Below, piece by piece: positions 14,699 to 24,265 of a stretch of DNA of 64,000 nt. Below the pieces are notes generated by a model. It did not search any database and was not told the DNA's origin. It saw only the letters and a program-made list of their open reading frames with translations. The stretch spans positions 372,001 through 436,000 of the forward strand of contig NZ_JAFIBU010000001.1 of the NCBI RefSeq assembly GCF_017833255.1, in the 5' to 3' direction. Position 1 is the first letter of the stretch. Each line of letters begins with the position of its first letter. The position numbers and the translations under genes are program-made. This stretch comes from Paenibacillus sp. PvR098 (GTDB lineage: Bacteria; Bacillota; Bacilli; Paenibacillales; NBRC-103111).

Positions 14699-15880
14699 TT
14701 ATTTAGGCAAATACATCATGGCGAGCTCTTTGATATGTCTATTTTTTAGTGTAATTTCGTTTCGGCGAGGCATGGGTTCCCATGTTTCTACATGGTCCAG
14801 CCACGTGGAGGGAAGTTTTTCACTGCTGTAGGGCTGCCATTGATTAAGCCATGAGGGCGGCAGAGCCAATCTTGGCTCCTTCTCCAACTGCCCGATTAGC
14901 GGGTGCTCGCTCATTTCAAGCCAAAGCAGGCTCCATGCACGGGGAACAACACGCCAAATATCATATCCGCCGCCGCCCAGCGCTACCCAACGACCGCCGC
15001 AATATTCATGAGCCAGCTGATGGATGAACCGCGGCATCGCCCGGTATATTTCCATACTGCAGTGCATGTGAGCGAGTGGATCGAAAGCGTGTGCATCACA
15101 GCCGTGCTGTGATACGATTAAATCAGGCTTGAACTGTGCCGCCACTTTGGCGAGCACTTCCTCAAAGCATTCCAGCCACGATGCGTCTTCGGTATAGGGC
15201 TCCATCGGTACATTAATGGTAGCTCCGAAACCGGTTTCATCTCCTCGTTCATTCACTGCTCCAGTTCCCGGAAACAAATATTTCCCCGTTTCATGGATGG
15301 AAAAGGTGCAAACGGAAGGATCCGTGTAGAAGCTCCATTGCACGCCATCACCGTGGTGCACGTCCGTATCGATGTATAGTACTCGAAGGCCGTAAGCGCT
15401 TTTAGCATGCGCAATGGCAATCGCCGCGTCGTTGTAAACACAAAACCCTGCACCTTTGCTCGGCATGGCGTGATGCAGTCCACCGCCCAAATGCAGTGCA
15501 TGCTCTGCTTCGCCGGTTATGACAGCATCCACGGCCCGGATTGATGCCCCGACTATGCTTAGCGTGATGTCGTTCATTCCGGGGAAGAAGGGGGTATCTT
15601 CTGTGTCCAGCCCGTATTTCCCTGCCAGCTGCAGCCATTCCTGTTCAGGTGCAGGGTGACTTAGCGCGGTAACGGCAGATACATATTCCTTGGAATGCAC
15701 GCGATAAAGCTGGTTTTCTTCTGCTTTGCCCGGGGTAATAACGGATTCAGGTGCCAGGGCACCCGCTTGTCGCAGCAGATCTACTGTCAGAATCAATCTT
15801 TTCTGATTAAAGGGATGATTATCGTTGAAACGATATGCTGTCTCATTCTCGTCATATATGAACAAAGCTTTCGCATTCAT
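14699..15880 (-). CDS. acuC: Acetoin utilization protein AcuC, class I deacetylase
   Basis: A zinc-dependent histone-deacetylase-fold lysine deacetylase of 393 residues that in B. subtilis removes the acetyl group from acetyl-CoA synthetase. Visible motifs are HPFNQKRL near the N-terminus, GGGLHHAM, DTDVHHGDGVQ (zinc ligands), FSIHETGKYLFPGTG and GGGGYD. I chose the ATG at 15880, which gives the usual AcuC N-terminus and is preceded by GGAGG; the frame stays open further upstream through acuA. acuA lies directly upstream in the same operon. The acuB gene found between them in B. subtilis is absent. Confidence 0.92.
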   Translation of the reverse strand: MNAKALFIYDENETAYRFNDNHPFNQKRLILTVDLLRQAGALAPESVITPGKAEENQLYRVHSKEYVSAVTALSHPAPEQEWLQLAGKYGLDTEDTPFFPGMNDITLSIVGASIRAVDAVITGEAEHALHLGGGLHHAMPSKGAGFCVYNDAAIAIAHAKSAYGLRVLYIDTDVHHGDGVQWSFYTDPSVCTFSIHETGKYLFPGTGAVNERGDETGFGATINVPMEPYTEDASWLECFEEVLAKVAAQFKPDLIVSQHGCDAHAFDPLAHMHCSMEIYRAMPRFIHQLAHEYCGGRWVALGGGGYDIWRVVPRAWSLLWLEMSEHPLIGQLEKEPRLALPPSWLNQWQPYSSEKLPSTWLDHVETWEPMPRRNEITLKNRHIKELAMMYLPK

Positions 15881-15897
15881 GTCTTCTCGCGCCTCCA

Positions 15898-16530
15898 TCA
15901 GTACATAAACCGCTGTCGGAAACGAACACGGTCGAACTTTTCGACAGAGGACAGAGGTACGTTTTTGCCGATGCGCACCATCAGACAGTTGGCGGGATGG
16001 GAGCAAATTTCCGGATCGTCGGTGGCATACCAGACCATATCGACGCTTTTCATCAGCTTTTCCATCATATCGCGATACTGCCAGACCGTGAGCCCGCTTG
16101 ATTCCAAATCCCAATGCCAATAATATTCTGTAGTGAACGTGATGACGTTCTCCAATTGCTCGCCTTCGAATGCCAGTTGGATCAACTTTTTCCCAAGGCC
16201 TACGCCACGATAATCATTAGCGACTTCAATCGCACCAAGCTCGATCAGGTCCTCCATACCGCCTTCTGACCAGCGCTCCAGCTCATCGGGATAATGGAAG
16301 GTAACATAGCCTACGATTTGATCGGAAATTCGTGCGGCTATGATCCGTCCCTCCGGCAGTTCTGAAATTTCAACTAATGCTTCCGATTGCTCCTTGGGAC
16401 GGCGAAAGGCGTCTAGATCCGGATGAAGGGTGTACGTACGCAGCCGTTCGGGAGAAATGGGGCCCTCTACTATCATCTCAGTGTTCTGATATGGGATAAC
16501 CAGGGAATGAACTATTTTGATATGCTCCAT
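15898..16530 (-). CDS. acuA: Acetyl-CoA synthetase acetyltransferase AcuA
   Basis: GNAT-family protein of 210 residues that acetylates and inactivates AcsA in B. subtilis. The segments LPEGRIIAARI, ERWSEGGMEDLIELGAIEV, the acetyl-CoA loop YRGVGLGKKL and YYWHWDLESSGL closely match AcuA. The ATG at 16530 gives the B. subtilis length; an in-frame GTG at 16563 has no ribosome binding site. It is divergent from acsA, sharing an upstream region of about 150 bases, and precedes acuC, so the acetylase and deacetylase are made together. Confidence 0.93.
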   Translation of the reverse strand: MEHIKIVHSLVIPYQNTEMIVEGPISPERLRTYTLHPDLDAFRRPKEQSEALVEISELPEGRIIAARISDQIVGYVTFHYPDELERWSEGGMEDLIELGAIEVANDYRGVGLGKKLIQLAFEGEQLENVITFTTEYYWHWDLESSGLTVWQYRDMMEKLMKSVDMVWYATDDPEICSHPANCLMVRIGKNVPLSSVEKFDRVRFRQRFMY

Positions 16531-16583
16531 CTGCGTTGATCGACTCCCTTCCAGAACTTTCACAATGTTAGCATAACAAAAAT

Positions 16584-16613
16584 TTGGTCGAATAAAAAGG
16601 GTTGTGGTATAAT
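16584..16613 (+). promoter_or_regulatory. acsA promoter with extended -10
   Basis: TTGGTC, an 18-base spacer and a perfect TATAAT at 16608-16613 preceded by TGG, an extended -10. Transcription should start near 16620. Confidence 0.65.
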
Positions 16614-16628
16614 AATAATCGATCCCTA

Positions 16629-16642
16629 TGAAAGCGTTTTAA
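16629..16642 (+). promoter_or_regulatory. cre site (CcpA operator) downstream of the acsA promoter
   Basis: TGAAAGCGTTTTAA matches the cre consensus TGWAANCGNTNWCA at all defined positions but one. It lies about 10 bases after the expected transcription start, the position used for roadblock repression of acsA in B. subtilis. CcpA itself is encoded 4 kb upstream. Confidence 0.7.
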
Positions 16643-16677
16643 TTAAATAGGTAAGATGGATCTGGGAGGTATGTGGA

Positions 16678-18402
16678 GTGGACCACGCGAATGTAGAAAG
16701 CATTGCACCCGTATCAACATCATCTAACATGAAAAATTATGAAGAAGAGCGTGCCGGGTTCAACTGGGAAGCGATCGAAAAAACGTTTACCTGGTCCGAT
16801 ACCGGAAAAGTCAACATGGCCCACGAGGCGATTGACCGCCATGCCGATTCTACTCGGAGAGACAAGATCGCGCTTTATTATAGCGATGATCGAAGAGACG
16901 AGAAGTACACTTACCTCGATATGAAGCTGCAGTCCAATCGCTTTGGAAATGTGCTTCGGAAGCTGGGGGTAGGGAAGGGCGAGCGTGTGTTTATTTTCAT
17001 GCCGCGCACACCTGAGCTATACTTCGCATTACTGGGATCGATCAAGATCGGCGCTGTTGTGGGGCCGCTTTTTGAAGCTTTCATGGAAACCGCCGTTAAG
17101 GACCGGCTGGAGGACAGTGAAGCCGTTGCGATCATTACGACGCCTGCTTTGCTTGAGAGGGTGCCAGCAGCGAATCTTCCGCAATTAAAGCATATCATTT
17201 TGGTGGGGCAGGATATTACGCTTGCCGAGGGCCAAGTTGATTTTCATAAAGAAATGGCTTCCGCTTCCGAGGAGCTGGACCTGGAATGGGTTGACCGTGA
17301 AGATGGACTTCTTATACATTATACGTCGGGTTCTACAGGCAAGCCGAAAGGCGTTTTTCATGTTCATAATGCGATGCTGCACCATTATTACACCGGCCGG
17401 GTCGTGCTTGACCTGCAGGAGCAGGATGTTTACTGGTGTACCGCCGATCCGGGTTGGGTTACTGGGACATCCTATGGTATTTTTGCGCCATGGCTTAATG
17501 GTGCGACCAATGTAATCCGCGGAGGAAGGTTTAGTCCCCAGGACTGGTACAAGACGATCGAGAAATACAAAGTCTCCGTATGGTACAGTGCACCAACCGC
17601 ATTCCGCATGCTGATGGGAGCAGGGGACGAGGCCGTGAAGCAGTTTGATTTGTCCTCGCTCCGCCATGTGCTTAGCGTCGGGGAGCCATTGAATCCGGAG
17701 GTCGTGCGTTGGGGTCTGAAGATATATGGCCAGAGAATCCATGATACGTGGTGGATGACTGAAACCGGAGGTCATTTGATCTGCAACTATCCTTGCATGA
17801 CGATCCGTCCTGGTTCGATGGGCAAACCAGTCCCAGGAGTCGAAGCGGCGATTATTGATGATGCGGGCAACGTACTGCCTCCTTACCGTATGGGTAATTT
17901 GGCCGTGAAGACGCCTTGGCCGTCAATGATGCGTAAAATTTGGAAAAACCCGGCCAAATACGAGGAGTATTACCGCATTCCCGGATGGTATATTTCCGGC
18001 GATTCCGCCTATATGGATGAAGACGGTTACTTCTGGTTCCAAGGCCGAATTGACGATGTCATCAACACAGCCGGGGAGCGAGTAGGTCCGTTTGAGGTGG
18101 AAAGCAAGCTGATCGAGCATCCGGCCGTAGCCGAAGCTGGCGTTATTGGCAAACCGGATCCAATGCGTGGTGAAATCATTAAAGCGTTCATTGCGCTGCG
18201 GGAGGGATATACTCCTTCTGACGAATTGAAAGCCGATATTTCACAGTTTGTCAAAGTTGGGCTGTCCGCTCACGCCGCTCCGCGAGAAATTGAGTTCAAG
18301 GATAAGCTGCCGAAGACGCGCAGCGGGAAGATCATGCGCCGCGTGCTTAAAGCATGGGAGCTGAATTTGCCGACAGGCGACCTCTCTACGATTGAAGATT
18401 AA
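16678..18402 (+). CDS. acsA: Acetyl-CoA synthetase (acetate-CoA ligase)
   Basis: Converts acetate, ATP and CoA to acetyl-CoA via acetyl-AMP. The 574-residue ANL-family enzyme has the ATP loop YTSGSTGKPKGV, the WWMTETGGH acetate/AMP motif, YISGDSAYMDEDGY and the hinge GRIDDVINTAGERVGP. Catalytic Lys551 in TRSGKIMRR is the residue whose acetylation by AcuA blocks adenylation in B. subtilis. The GTG start at 16678 follows GGGAGG. The divergent acuA-acuC operon and the cre site indicate catabolite repression plus acetylation control. Confidence 0.95.
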   Translation: MDHANVESIAPVSTSSNMKNYEEERAGFNWEAIEKTFTWSDTGKVNMAHEAIDRHADSTRRDKIALYYSDDRRDEKYTYLDMKLQSNRFGNVLRKLGVGKGERVFIFMPRTPELYFALLGSIKIGAVVGPLFEAFMETAVKDRLEDSEAVAIITTPALLERVPAANLPQLKHIILVGQDITLAEGQVDFHKEMASASEELDLEWVDREDGLLIHYTSGSTGKPKGVFHVHNAMLHHYYTGRVVLDLQEQDVYWCTADPGWVTGTSYGIFAPWLNGATNVIRGGRFSPQDWYKTIEKYKVSVWYSAPTAFRMLMGAGDEAVKQFDLSSLRHVLSVGEPLNPEVVRWGLKIYGQRIHDTWWMTETGGHLICNYPCMTIRPGSMGKPVPGVEAAIIDDAGNVLPPYRMGNLAVKTPWPSMMRKIWKNPAKYEEYYRIPGWYISGDSAYMDEDGYFWFQGRIDDVINTAGERVGPFEVESKLIEHPAVAEAGVIGKPDPMRGEIIKAFIALREGYTPSDELKADISQFVKVGLSAHAAPREIEFKDKLPKTRSGKIMRRVLKAWELNLPTGDLSTIED

Positions 18403-18410
18403 TAACCATG

Positions 18411-18458
18411 CAACAACGAATAAACCCGGTCAACTGTGACCGGGTTTATTCGTTGTTG
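18411..18458. terminator. Bidirectional terminator, 22-bp perfect inverted repeat
   Basis: Arms 18411-18432 and 18437-18458 are perfectly complementary over 22 bases with a four-base ACTG loop. It serves convergent acsA and the PBP gene; there is no long T run, but the stem ends in AT-rich pairs. Confidence 0.75.
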
Positions 18459-18467
18459 ATCAAACCA

Positions 18468-21400
18468 TTATTTTTTGTATCTTACTGGTGCGGATTGTTT
18501 GGATTCCCCTGCATTGTTCGACGCTGAAATCCGATAATATCCATCATACGAAACCGCGTAATAGCGGAATTCCGTAGCTCCGGTTACGCTTCCGATCTTC
18601 GAATAGCTTCCGTCTTCCTTGTCGCTGTAATAAACGGTATATTGTTTCACTTGATCTTTACCGGGGTTCGCTTTCCATTTCATCTCGATTCCGCCGCCGC
18701 TGGACTTTACACTCAAACCCGTTGGAGTGGAGGGGGCCTGTTTGGGGTGTTCTGTGTTCGCGGGATCCGAACCTGCTCCCGAATCATTCGGGAGCCCTGA
18801 TACGCCTTGACCTGCTCTGGGAATGGTCAGCGATTGATCTTCCTCGTTCGGAGGTGTGAGCAGCTGACCTAGCGACCCGTCTGTATAAGCCGCTTGGCTC
18901 GGCGCGGATTCCTTACCCGCTACGTCTACCGCAGTGACGTAATACCCGTATATGCCTCCTCCAGATACCGTGTCTGTAAACTTCGTTTCTTCTCCTGCGA
19001 TAATGACTTTTCCATTTGCCCGTTGGAACGTATTACCGTTAGCCGAACGATAGAGACGATAGCCTACGGTATCCGCACTGCCGCTGGCTTGGAACGTGAT
19101 GACGTTGGTATCTCCCGAACGGGTAGATACAACGGTCGTCGGTACGGCAGGAGGGTTCCCGTCATCTTTCCGAGGATCGTTTTTCGACGGCGCGTCCGTA
19201 ACATAGTCGGCCGGACGATAGAAGCTTAGGCTTCTTTTGCGGTTCGCCGGGAGCTTGCTAATGACGCTCTCAAGCTCTGTAAACAGCTCGTTAAGCGGTT
19301 TTTCTCGCCGTATGACCAATCTCTCCTGAACGAAATCAGCCGGGGTTTCCGCTTGAGCGATATAATTAATTCCCTTGTAAGAAATAATGGGCAGCCTGAC
19401 CAGAACATTGTCTTCTTCGGTTGGCAGGAATTTCTTGTTAAACAAGTCTGTTACTTGTTTACCGGCTTTCGTCGTCGCTTCGCTAGGAAGTTTACCTGAT
19501 AAGCTGGATACTGTCATTTGCACAATATTGTCGGGACGCTTGAACTCTTTGGTAGGGAACAGCTCAGGACGCTTGTCGATTGCGATATCCATGGTTGTGG
19601 CCCAAATATTTTTGGCTCGGTTTGTCCCGCCGGTCTGTTTGCTGAGCTTATGGATCGGCAGCTCGTAACCGGCCCACACACCCAAAGTAATATCAGGCGT
19701 GTATCCCATAAACCAGGCATCTGCGTCATCCTGAGTGGAACCTGTTTTGCCGACGATCGGGATTTGGCGATAATGCTTGAATTTCTTCATCAGGTCGGTA
19801 GCCGTACCTGAAGTAATAACGGTGCGCATCATATCCGTCATTAAATAGGCTGTCTGCTCGGAAAAGGCGGTGGTCGGGTTAAGCTCGTGTTCGAAGACGG
19901 CTTTACCGTTCGAGTCCGTAATTTTTCTGATCATATAGGTTTCGTTATAGACACCATTATTGCCGATCGTCGCATACGCGTTAGTTAATTCCTTTACCGT
20001 TACACCGTACCTTAAGCCGCCGATGACACCGGTTTGGGCAACATAATCGGCCTCCGTGATCGATTTAATGCCCATCTTGCCGGCAAATTCCCAAGCTTCC
20101 TTAATACCGACGACATCAAGAAACAGTTTGATCGCCGGAATGTTGTACGATTGGTCTAAAGCTCTTCTGGCGGTAATCAGCCCACGATATTTGTTGTCCC
20201 AGTTTTCCGGGATGTGATAGCCGCGTGTTCCATCCCTTAGGATGACCGGAGAGTCATCGATGACCGATGCGGGTTGAAGGCCTTTTTCCATGGCGGGCAA
20301 AAATGCGGCGATCGGTTTCATGGTAGACCCCGGCTGACGGTACGCTTGGGTGGCGTGATTTAGCTGCTCTTGAAAGAAGTCACGTCCTTCCATCATCCCA
20401 AGAATCGCACCTGTCTTACTTTCCATCATGACAGCTCCGATTTGTTCCATTCCCTTGACCTTATCATCAGGCGAGAAGTTTTTCGGATCCTGTGCGATGG
20501 TGCGCATCGAGTCGTAAATCTCTTTGTCGATCGTCGTATAAATATGATATCCGCCGCGGCTAAGCTGCACTTGGATATTTTTGAGTTCTTCGTTATATTC
20601 TTCAGGACTTTCCCGCGGGTTCAAATCCGGATGCTCCGCTTTCAGCAGTGCTTTGGCGGCTTCCTTCTCTACTTCCATCATTAAATAAGGGTAGGTGGAG
20701 TAAGCTTTCTTCACCCGCTCGGCGAGCGATCCCTTCAGATCAAATTGCAGCGCTTCCTGGTACTGCTGCTCGTTGATCTTTCCTTCCTCCAGCATCCGAC
20801 GAAGCACCAGCTGCTGGCGCTGTACCGCACGTTTGAAGGCGGCACTGTCAAATACTCCGCTGCTGTTGAAGGTGGAATAATTGCTCGGCTGTTGGGGGAG
20901 ACCGGCCAAATAAGCAGCTTGGGCAACATTCAGCTGATTCAAGTCTTCAATATTGAAAATCCCTTTGGCAGCGGCCTTAATTCCATATAAATTGTAACCG
21001 GATGAGCCATTGCCGTACGGGATTTTGTTCAAATAAGCAAGAAGAATTTCGTCCTTAGACATCACGCGTTCCATCCGCATCGCAAGCAAAATTTCCTTCG
21101 CCTTCCGGCTATCGGCTTTCTCCAGAGAAAGGTAGACACGTCTTGCCAGCTGTTGGGTAATGGTACTGCCCCCGGTTTGGATGTCTTCATTCAGAAGCTT
21201 TTGGGCGACCGCACGCATCGTTCCTTTCATGTCAATTCCATTGTGTTCATAAAAGTGGTTATCTTCAATGGCGAAAACGGCATCAATCACAAGCTGCGGG
21301 ATTTCGTTCAAGTTGGCCATTCTGCGGTCTTCCTCGGTACGGATTTGACCAACAACCGTATCATCGCGGAAATAGACGAACCCGGTCAACGCATCGTCTT

Positions 21401-21599
21401 GCATCTGGGCCAGCATGGATTCCTTGGCGCGCACGGGATCGTCCTTGACTAAGGCCGATACGTAACCGAAAGCTGCACCTCCGCCGAGAAATCCGGCGAT
21501 GATTCCAACAATGAAGATCCATTTGAATGAGAGCAGCGTGTATTTTCCAATAGATAATAGAATTTCTTTATAGTTTTCAGGTTGTTTTTCTTTCTCCAT
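18468..21599 (-). CDS. Class A penicillin-binding protein with fibronectin type III tail
   Basis: Bifunctional cell-wall synthase of 1043 residues: a short cytosolic tail, one membrane helix (about residues 25-55), a GT51 glycosyltransferase (IEDNHFYEHNGIDMKG, GGSTITQQLAR), then a transpeptidase with the nucleophile Ser in GSTMKP and the KTGSTQDDADAWFMGYTP motif. Two fibronectin-III-like modules follow in the last 250 residues, separated by a Pro/Ser-rich linker. It resembles PBP1A/1B (ponA-like). The ATG at 21599 follows GGGAGG; an ATG at 21629 is less likely. The long tail may bind wall polymers. Confidence 0.92.
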   Translation of the reverse strand: MEKEKQPENYKEILLSIGKYTLLSFKWIFIVGIIAGFLGGGAAFGYVSALVKDDPVRAKESMLAQMQDDALTGFVYFRDDTVVGQIRTEEDRRMANLNEIPQLVIDAVFAIEDNHFYEHNGIDMKGTMRAVAQKLLNEDIQTGGSTITQQLARRVYLSLEKADSRKAKEILLAMRMERVMSKDEILLAYLNKIPYGNGSSGYNLYGIKAAAKGIFNIEDLNQLNVAQAAYLAGLPQQPSNYSTFNSSGVFDSAAFKRAVQRQQLVLRRMLEEGKINEQQYQEALQFDLKGSLAERVKKAYSTYPYLMMEVEKEAAKALLKAEHPDLNPRESPEEYNEELKNIQVQLSRGGYHIYTTIDKEIYDSMRTIAQDPKNFSPDDKVKGMEQIGAVMMESKTGAILGMMEGRDFFQEQLNHATQAYRQPGSTMKPIAAFLPAMEKGLQPASVIDDSPVILRDGTRGYHIPENWDNKYRGLITARRALDQSYNIPAIKLFLDVVGIKEAWEFAGKMGIKSITEADYVAQTGVIGGLRYGVTVKELTNAYATIGNNGVYNETYMIRKITDSNGKAVFEHELNPTTAFSEQTAYLMTDMMRTVITSGTATDLMKKFKHYRQIPIVGKTGSTQDDADAWFMGYTPDITLGVWAGYELPIHKLSKQTGGTNRAKNIWATTMDIAIDKRPELFPTKEFKRPDNIVQMTVSSLSGKLPSEATTKAGKQVTDLFNKKFLPTEEDNVLVRLPIISYKGINYIAQAETPADFVQERLVIRREKPLNELFTELESVISKLPANRKRSLSFYRPADYVTDAPSKNDPRKDDGNPPAVPTTVVSTRSGDTNVITFQASGSADTVGYRLYRSANGNTFQRANGKVIIAGEETKFTDTVSGGGIYGYYVTAVDVAGKESAPSQAAYTDGSLGQLLTPPNEEDQSLTIPRAGQGVSGLPNDSGAGSDPANTEHPKQAPSTPTGLSVKSSGGGIEMKWKANPGKDQVKQYTVYYSDKEDGSYSKIGSVTGATEFRYYAVSYDGYYRISASNNAGESKQSAPVRYKK

Positions 21600-21737
21600 A
21601 ACTGCGGTTTCCTCCCGATTGGAAAACATTACTTAAATAGTATAGCATAACGAGTCAAGTTGGGCATCGAAGTAAGGCCTCTTTAAGAGTGACTGTTCCA
21701 TGACATTTGGCTTATTCAAGGTTATGTATTGAGGGGT

Positions 21738-21767
21738 TTGACACCGTTTGCGGCCGTGTGGTATAAC
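21738..21767 (+). promoter_or_regulatory. Sigma-A promoter of tyrS
   Basis: A perfect TTGACA, an 18-base spacer and TATAAC at 21762-21767, placed just upstream of the T-box leader. Confidence 0.75.
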
Positions 21768-21774
21768 TAGGTTT

Positions 21775-22107
21775 AATTACATCACAGTCAAATGCGTTGA
21801 AGGACATCCAGTAGGATAAGGACCCAAGATTTCAGAGAGCCGGTGGAAGGTGTGAACCGGTACTTGACCTTAAGCTGAATTACCGTCCGGAGCAGTGGAA
21901 GGGAACGCTTGCTCGCCGTTATACGGCGGAAGGCTGGTAGCTTCTGATCGGGCCGCGCCCGTTATCCCTTGAAGTGAAAGCTATGATAGACAGTATACCT
22001 GGTGCTGCGGATTTGCGTAATACATGGTTTCGTCTGTTAGGCTTTAATTAGGGTGGTACCGCGAGCTAAACCTACTCGTCCCTTGAGGATGAGTAGGTTT
22101 TTTTGTA
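21775..22107 (+). promoter_or_regulatory. T-box leader of tyrS
   Basis: A tRNA-sensing riboswitch of about 330 bases. The conserved T-box AGGGTGGTACCGCG is at 22050-22063, followed by a terminator formed by AAACCTACTC (22068-22077) and GAGTAGGTTT (22091-22100) with a T run. The stem I distal region AGAGAGCCGGTGG and a matching ACCGGT are seen near 21833-21862. A TAC (Tyr) triplet at 21881-21883 in the context GAATTACC is the best specifier codon candidate. Uncharged tRNA-Tyr should favour antitermination and raise tyrS expression. Confidence 0.92.
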
Positions 22108-22135
22108 TTTTCACAATCTGGGAGGAATAAAGCTA

Positions 22136-23392
22136 ATGGTAAAATGGGAACAATTGACTTCGGAACAGCAGCAAGAGGTGAATCGCCAGCTGGAAACGAT
22201 CCGGCGCGGCGTTGTAGAGATCGTGCCGGAGGACGAATTGAAGCAGAAGGTGATCGATTCCGTAGTAACAGGCAAACCGCTTAAGGTTAAGCTCGGTCTG
22301 GATCCCTCGGCTCCGGATATTCACGTGGGGCATACGGTGGTACTGCATAAGCTTCGCCAATTTCAAGAGCTCGGACATCAGGTCCAGCTTATTATCGGTG
22401 ATTTTACAGGCCGCATCGGGGATCCCACTGGAAAGTCGGAGACGCGGAAGCAGCTGACGGAAGAAGACGTAAAGCGGAACGCATTAACATACCAAAAGCA
22501 AATTTATAAAATTCTCGATCCGCAAAAAACACAGCTGTTCTATAACTCGGAATGGCTTGGACCGCTTCATTTTGCTGATGTCGTTCAGCTTTCTGCCAAG
22601 GTGACTGTGGCGCGGATGCTTGAGCGGGACGATTTCTCCAAACGGTATGCTGGAGGTCTGCCGATTCACATCCATGAGTTCTTTTATCCGCTCATGCAAG
22701 GGTATGACTCGGTTGCGTTAAAAAGCGATATCGAGCTCGGCGGAACCGACCAGAAATTCAATTTGCTGATGGGCCGAACGCTGCAGAAGGAATATGGCGT
22801 TCCAACGCAAGTTGCCATTATGAACCCGCTTCTTGAAGGACTTGACGGTGTACAGAAAATGAGTAAGAGTCTCGGCAATTATATCGGAATCGATGAAGAG
22901 CCGAACGAAATTTACGGGAAAGCGATGTCTGTCCCGGACGAGCTAATGCTCAAATATTATGAGTTGGCTACAGATATTTCGAATGATGAGCTGCTGAAGC
23001 TGCGTGATGGCATAACACAGGGAACTGTACATCCGCGCGATGCCAAGATGCGCCTGGCTCATACGCTTGTCCGGATGTATCATGGAGAGCAGACGGCTAA
23101 TGATGCACAACAGCATTTTGTCACCGTATTTCAGCAGCGGGCATTACCGGACGATATCGAAGAGGTGCTCCTCCCAGCGGATGCGCTCGAGGACGGAAAG
23201 ATCCGCATCTCCAAGCTGCTTGTTACGCTCGGACTGCAGGGCTCAAACAGCGAAGCTAGACGGAGTGTACAGCAGGGCGGCGTGAAGGTGAATGAACACA
23301 AAATCGAGGATCCGAATGAGGAGCTGACGCCTGAGGGCGGAGAAATCGTACAGGTCGGGAAGCGTAAATTCGCCAGAATCAAGCTCGGATAG
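22136..23392 (+). CDS. tyrS: Tyrosyl-tRNA synthetase
   Basis: Class I synthetase of 418 residues charging tRNA-Tyr. The HIGH motif reads HVGH in PDIHVGHTVVLHKL, the KMSKS motif is in VQKMSKSLGN, and a C-terminal S4-like RNA-binding domain (EARRSVQQGGVKVNE) is present. The LDPSAPDIHVGH and LRQFQELGH segments suggest the TyrZ-like subgroup. The ATG at 22136 follows GGAGGA. It is convergent with rpsD, an arrangement shared with B. subtilis. Confidence 0.95.
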   Translation: MVKWEQLTSEQQQEVNRQLETIRRGVVEIVPEDELKQKVIDSVVTGKPLKVKLGLDPSAPDIHVGHTVVLHKLRQFQELGHQVQLIIGDFTGRIGDPTGKSETRKQLTEEDVKRNALTYQKQIYKILDPQKTQLFYNSEWLGPLHFADVVQLSAKVTVARMLERDDFSKRYAGGLPIHIHEFFYPLMQGYDSVALKSDIELGGTDQKFNLLMGRTLQKEYGVPTQVAIMNPLLEGLDGVQKMSKSLGNYIGIDEEPNEIYGKAMSVPDELMLKYYELATDISNDELLKLRDGITQGTVHPRDAKMRLAHTLVRMYHGEQTANDAQQHFVTVFQQRALPDDIEEVLLPADALEDGKIRISKLLVTLGLQGSNSEARRSVQQGGVKVNEHKIEDPNEELTPEGGEIVQVGKRKFARIKLG

Positions 23393-23397
23393 AACAA

Positions 23398-23438
23398 AAA
23401 AACCTTGGTTCTTTGTAAAAAAGAACCAAGGTTTTTGT
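23398..23438. terminator. Bidirectional terminator between tyrS and rpsD
   Basis: ACCTTGGTTCTTT and AAAGAACCAAGGT form a long perfect stem around GTAAA, with A and T runs on either side for both directions. Confidence 0.88.
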
Positions 23439-23451
23439 TTTATTCTCAAGA

Positions 23452-24051
23452 TTAACGGCTGTAGAATTCGACGATTTGCTTCTCATCGATTTCTTGAGCA
23501 AGCTCGGAACGCTCAGGCAGGCGAACAAATTTACCTTCTACTGCGCCTTCGTTGTACTCAAGGTAAGCCGGCAGGTAGTTGCGGTTAGCCAAAGCTTCTT
23601 TAACAGCAGACAGGTTACGGCTTCTTTCACGAAGACCGATGACGTCGCCAGGAGTCACGAGGTAAGAAGCGATGTCTACTTTCTTGCCGTTTACAATAAC
23701 GTGACCGTGTGAAACGAGCTGACGGGCACCCGCACGGGAGTTGGACAGGCCAAGGCGGTATACGAGGTTGTCCAAACGGCTCTCAAGCAGGATCATGAAG
23801 TTTTCACCGGAGATCCCTTGCATCTTCGTTGCTTTGTCAAACAGGTTGCGGAATTGCTTCTCGTTCAAACCGTACATGTGACGCAGCTTTTGTTTCTCTT
23901 GCAATTGTACACCGTAGCCGGACAGCTTCTTGCGTTGTCCCGGACCGTGTTGTCCTGGAGGGAAAGGGCGTTTCAATTCTTTGCCGGTACCGCTCAAGGA
24001 GATGCCGAGGCGGCGGCTTAACTTAAATTTAGGACCAGTGTAACGTGACAT
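23452..24051 (-). CDS. rpsD: 30S ribosomal protein S4
   Basis: A primary 16S rRNA-binding protein of the small subunit, 199 residues. The N-terminal [18 protein letters not shown], the [12 protein letters not shown] stretch and the S4 domain with [25 protein letters not shown] are unmistakable. The ATG at 24051 follows AAAGGAG. No Cys zinc-binding N-terminus is present, so it is the zinc-free form. It stands alone downstream of a long leader that is probably the autoregulatory S4 target. Confidence 0.97.
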   Translation of the reverse strand: MSRYTGPKFKLSRRLGISLSGTGKELKRPFPPGQHGPGQRKKLSGYGVQLQEKQKLRHMYGLNEKQFRNLFDKATKMQGISGENFMILLESRLDNLVYRLGLSNSRAGARQLVSHGHVIVNGKKVDIASYLVTPGDVIGLRERSRNLSAVKEALANRNYLPAYLEYNEGAVEGKFVRLPERSELAQEIDEKQIVEFYSR

Positions 24052-24265
24052 GGATTAGAGTGCTCCTTTGTAATTAAAATTAGGTTAGGTTTAATAACGG
24101 GTGAAGCGTGTGCCCGACTTTGTTTCCATGCCATGGTGGCATCCGAAGGGAAATACCCAGCCGCGGTCCCGTCGGCAACAAAATCTAACAGAGGGTGACA
24201 CAAACTTCCACGATAAGCATGCTGGGGTAAAACCCGAAGAAACATACTTATTCTCGACTTCTAAT
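24052..24265 (-). promoter_or_regulatory. Candidate S4-binding leader of rpsD
   Basis: The roughly 210 untranslated bases before rpsD hold no gene. Several short self-complementary segments can be seen, for example ATGCCA pairing with TGGCAT near 24128-24142. In B. subtilis rpsD is autoregulated through a structured leader bound by S4; the position and length here fit, but I could not confirm the fold by eye. Confidence 0.5.
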
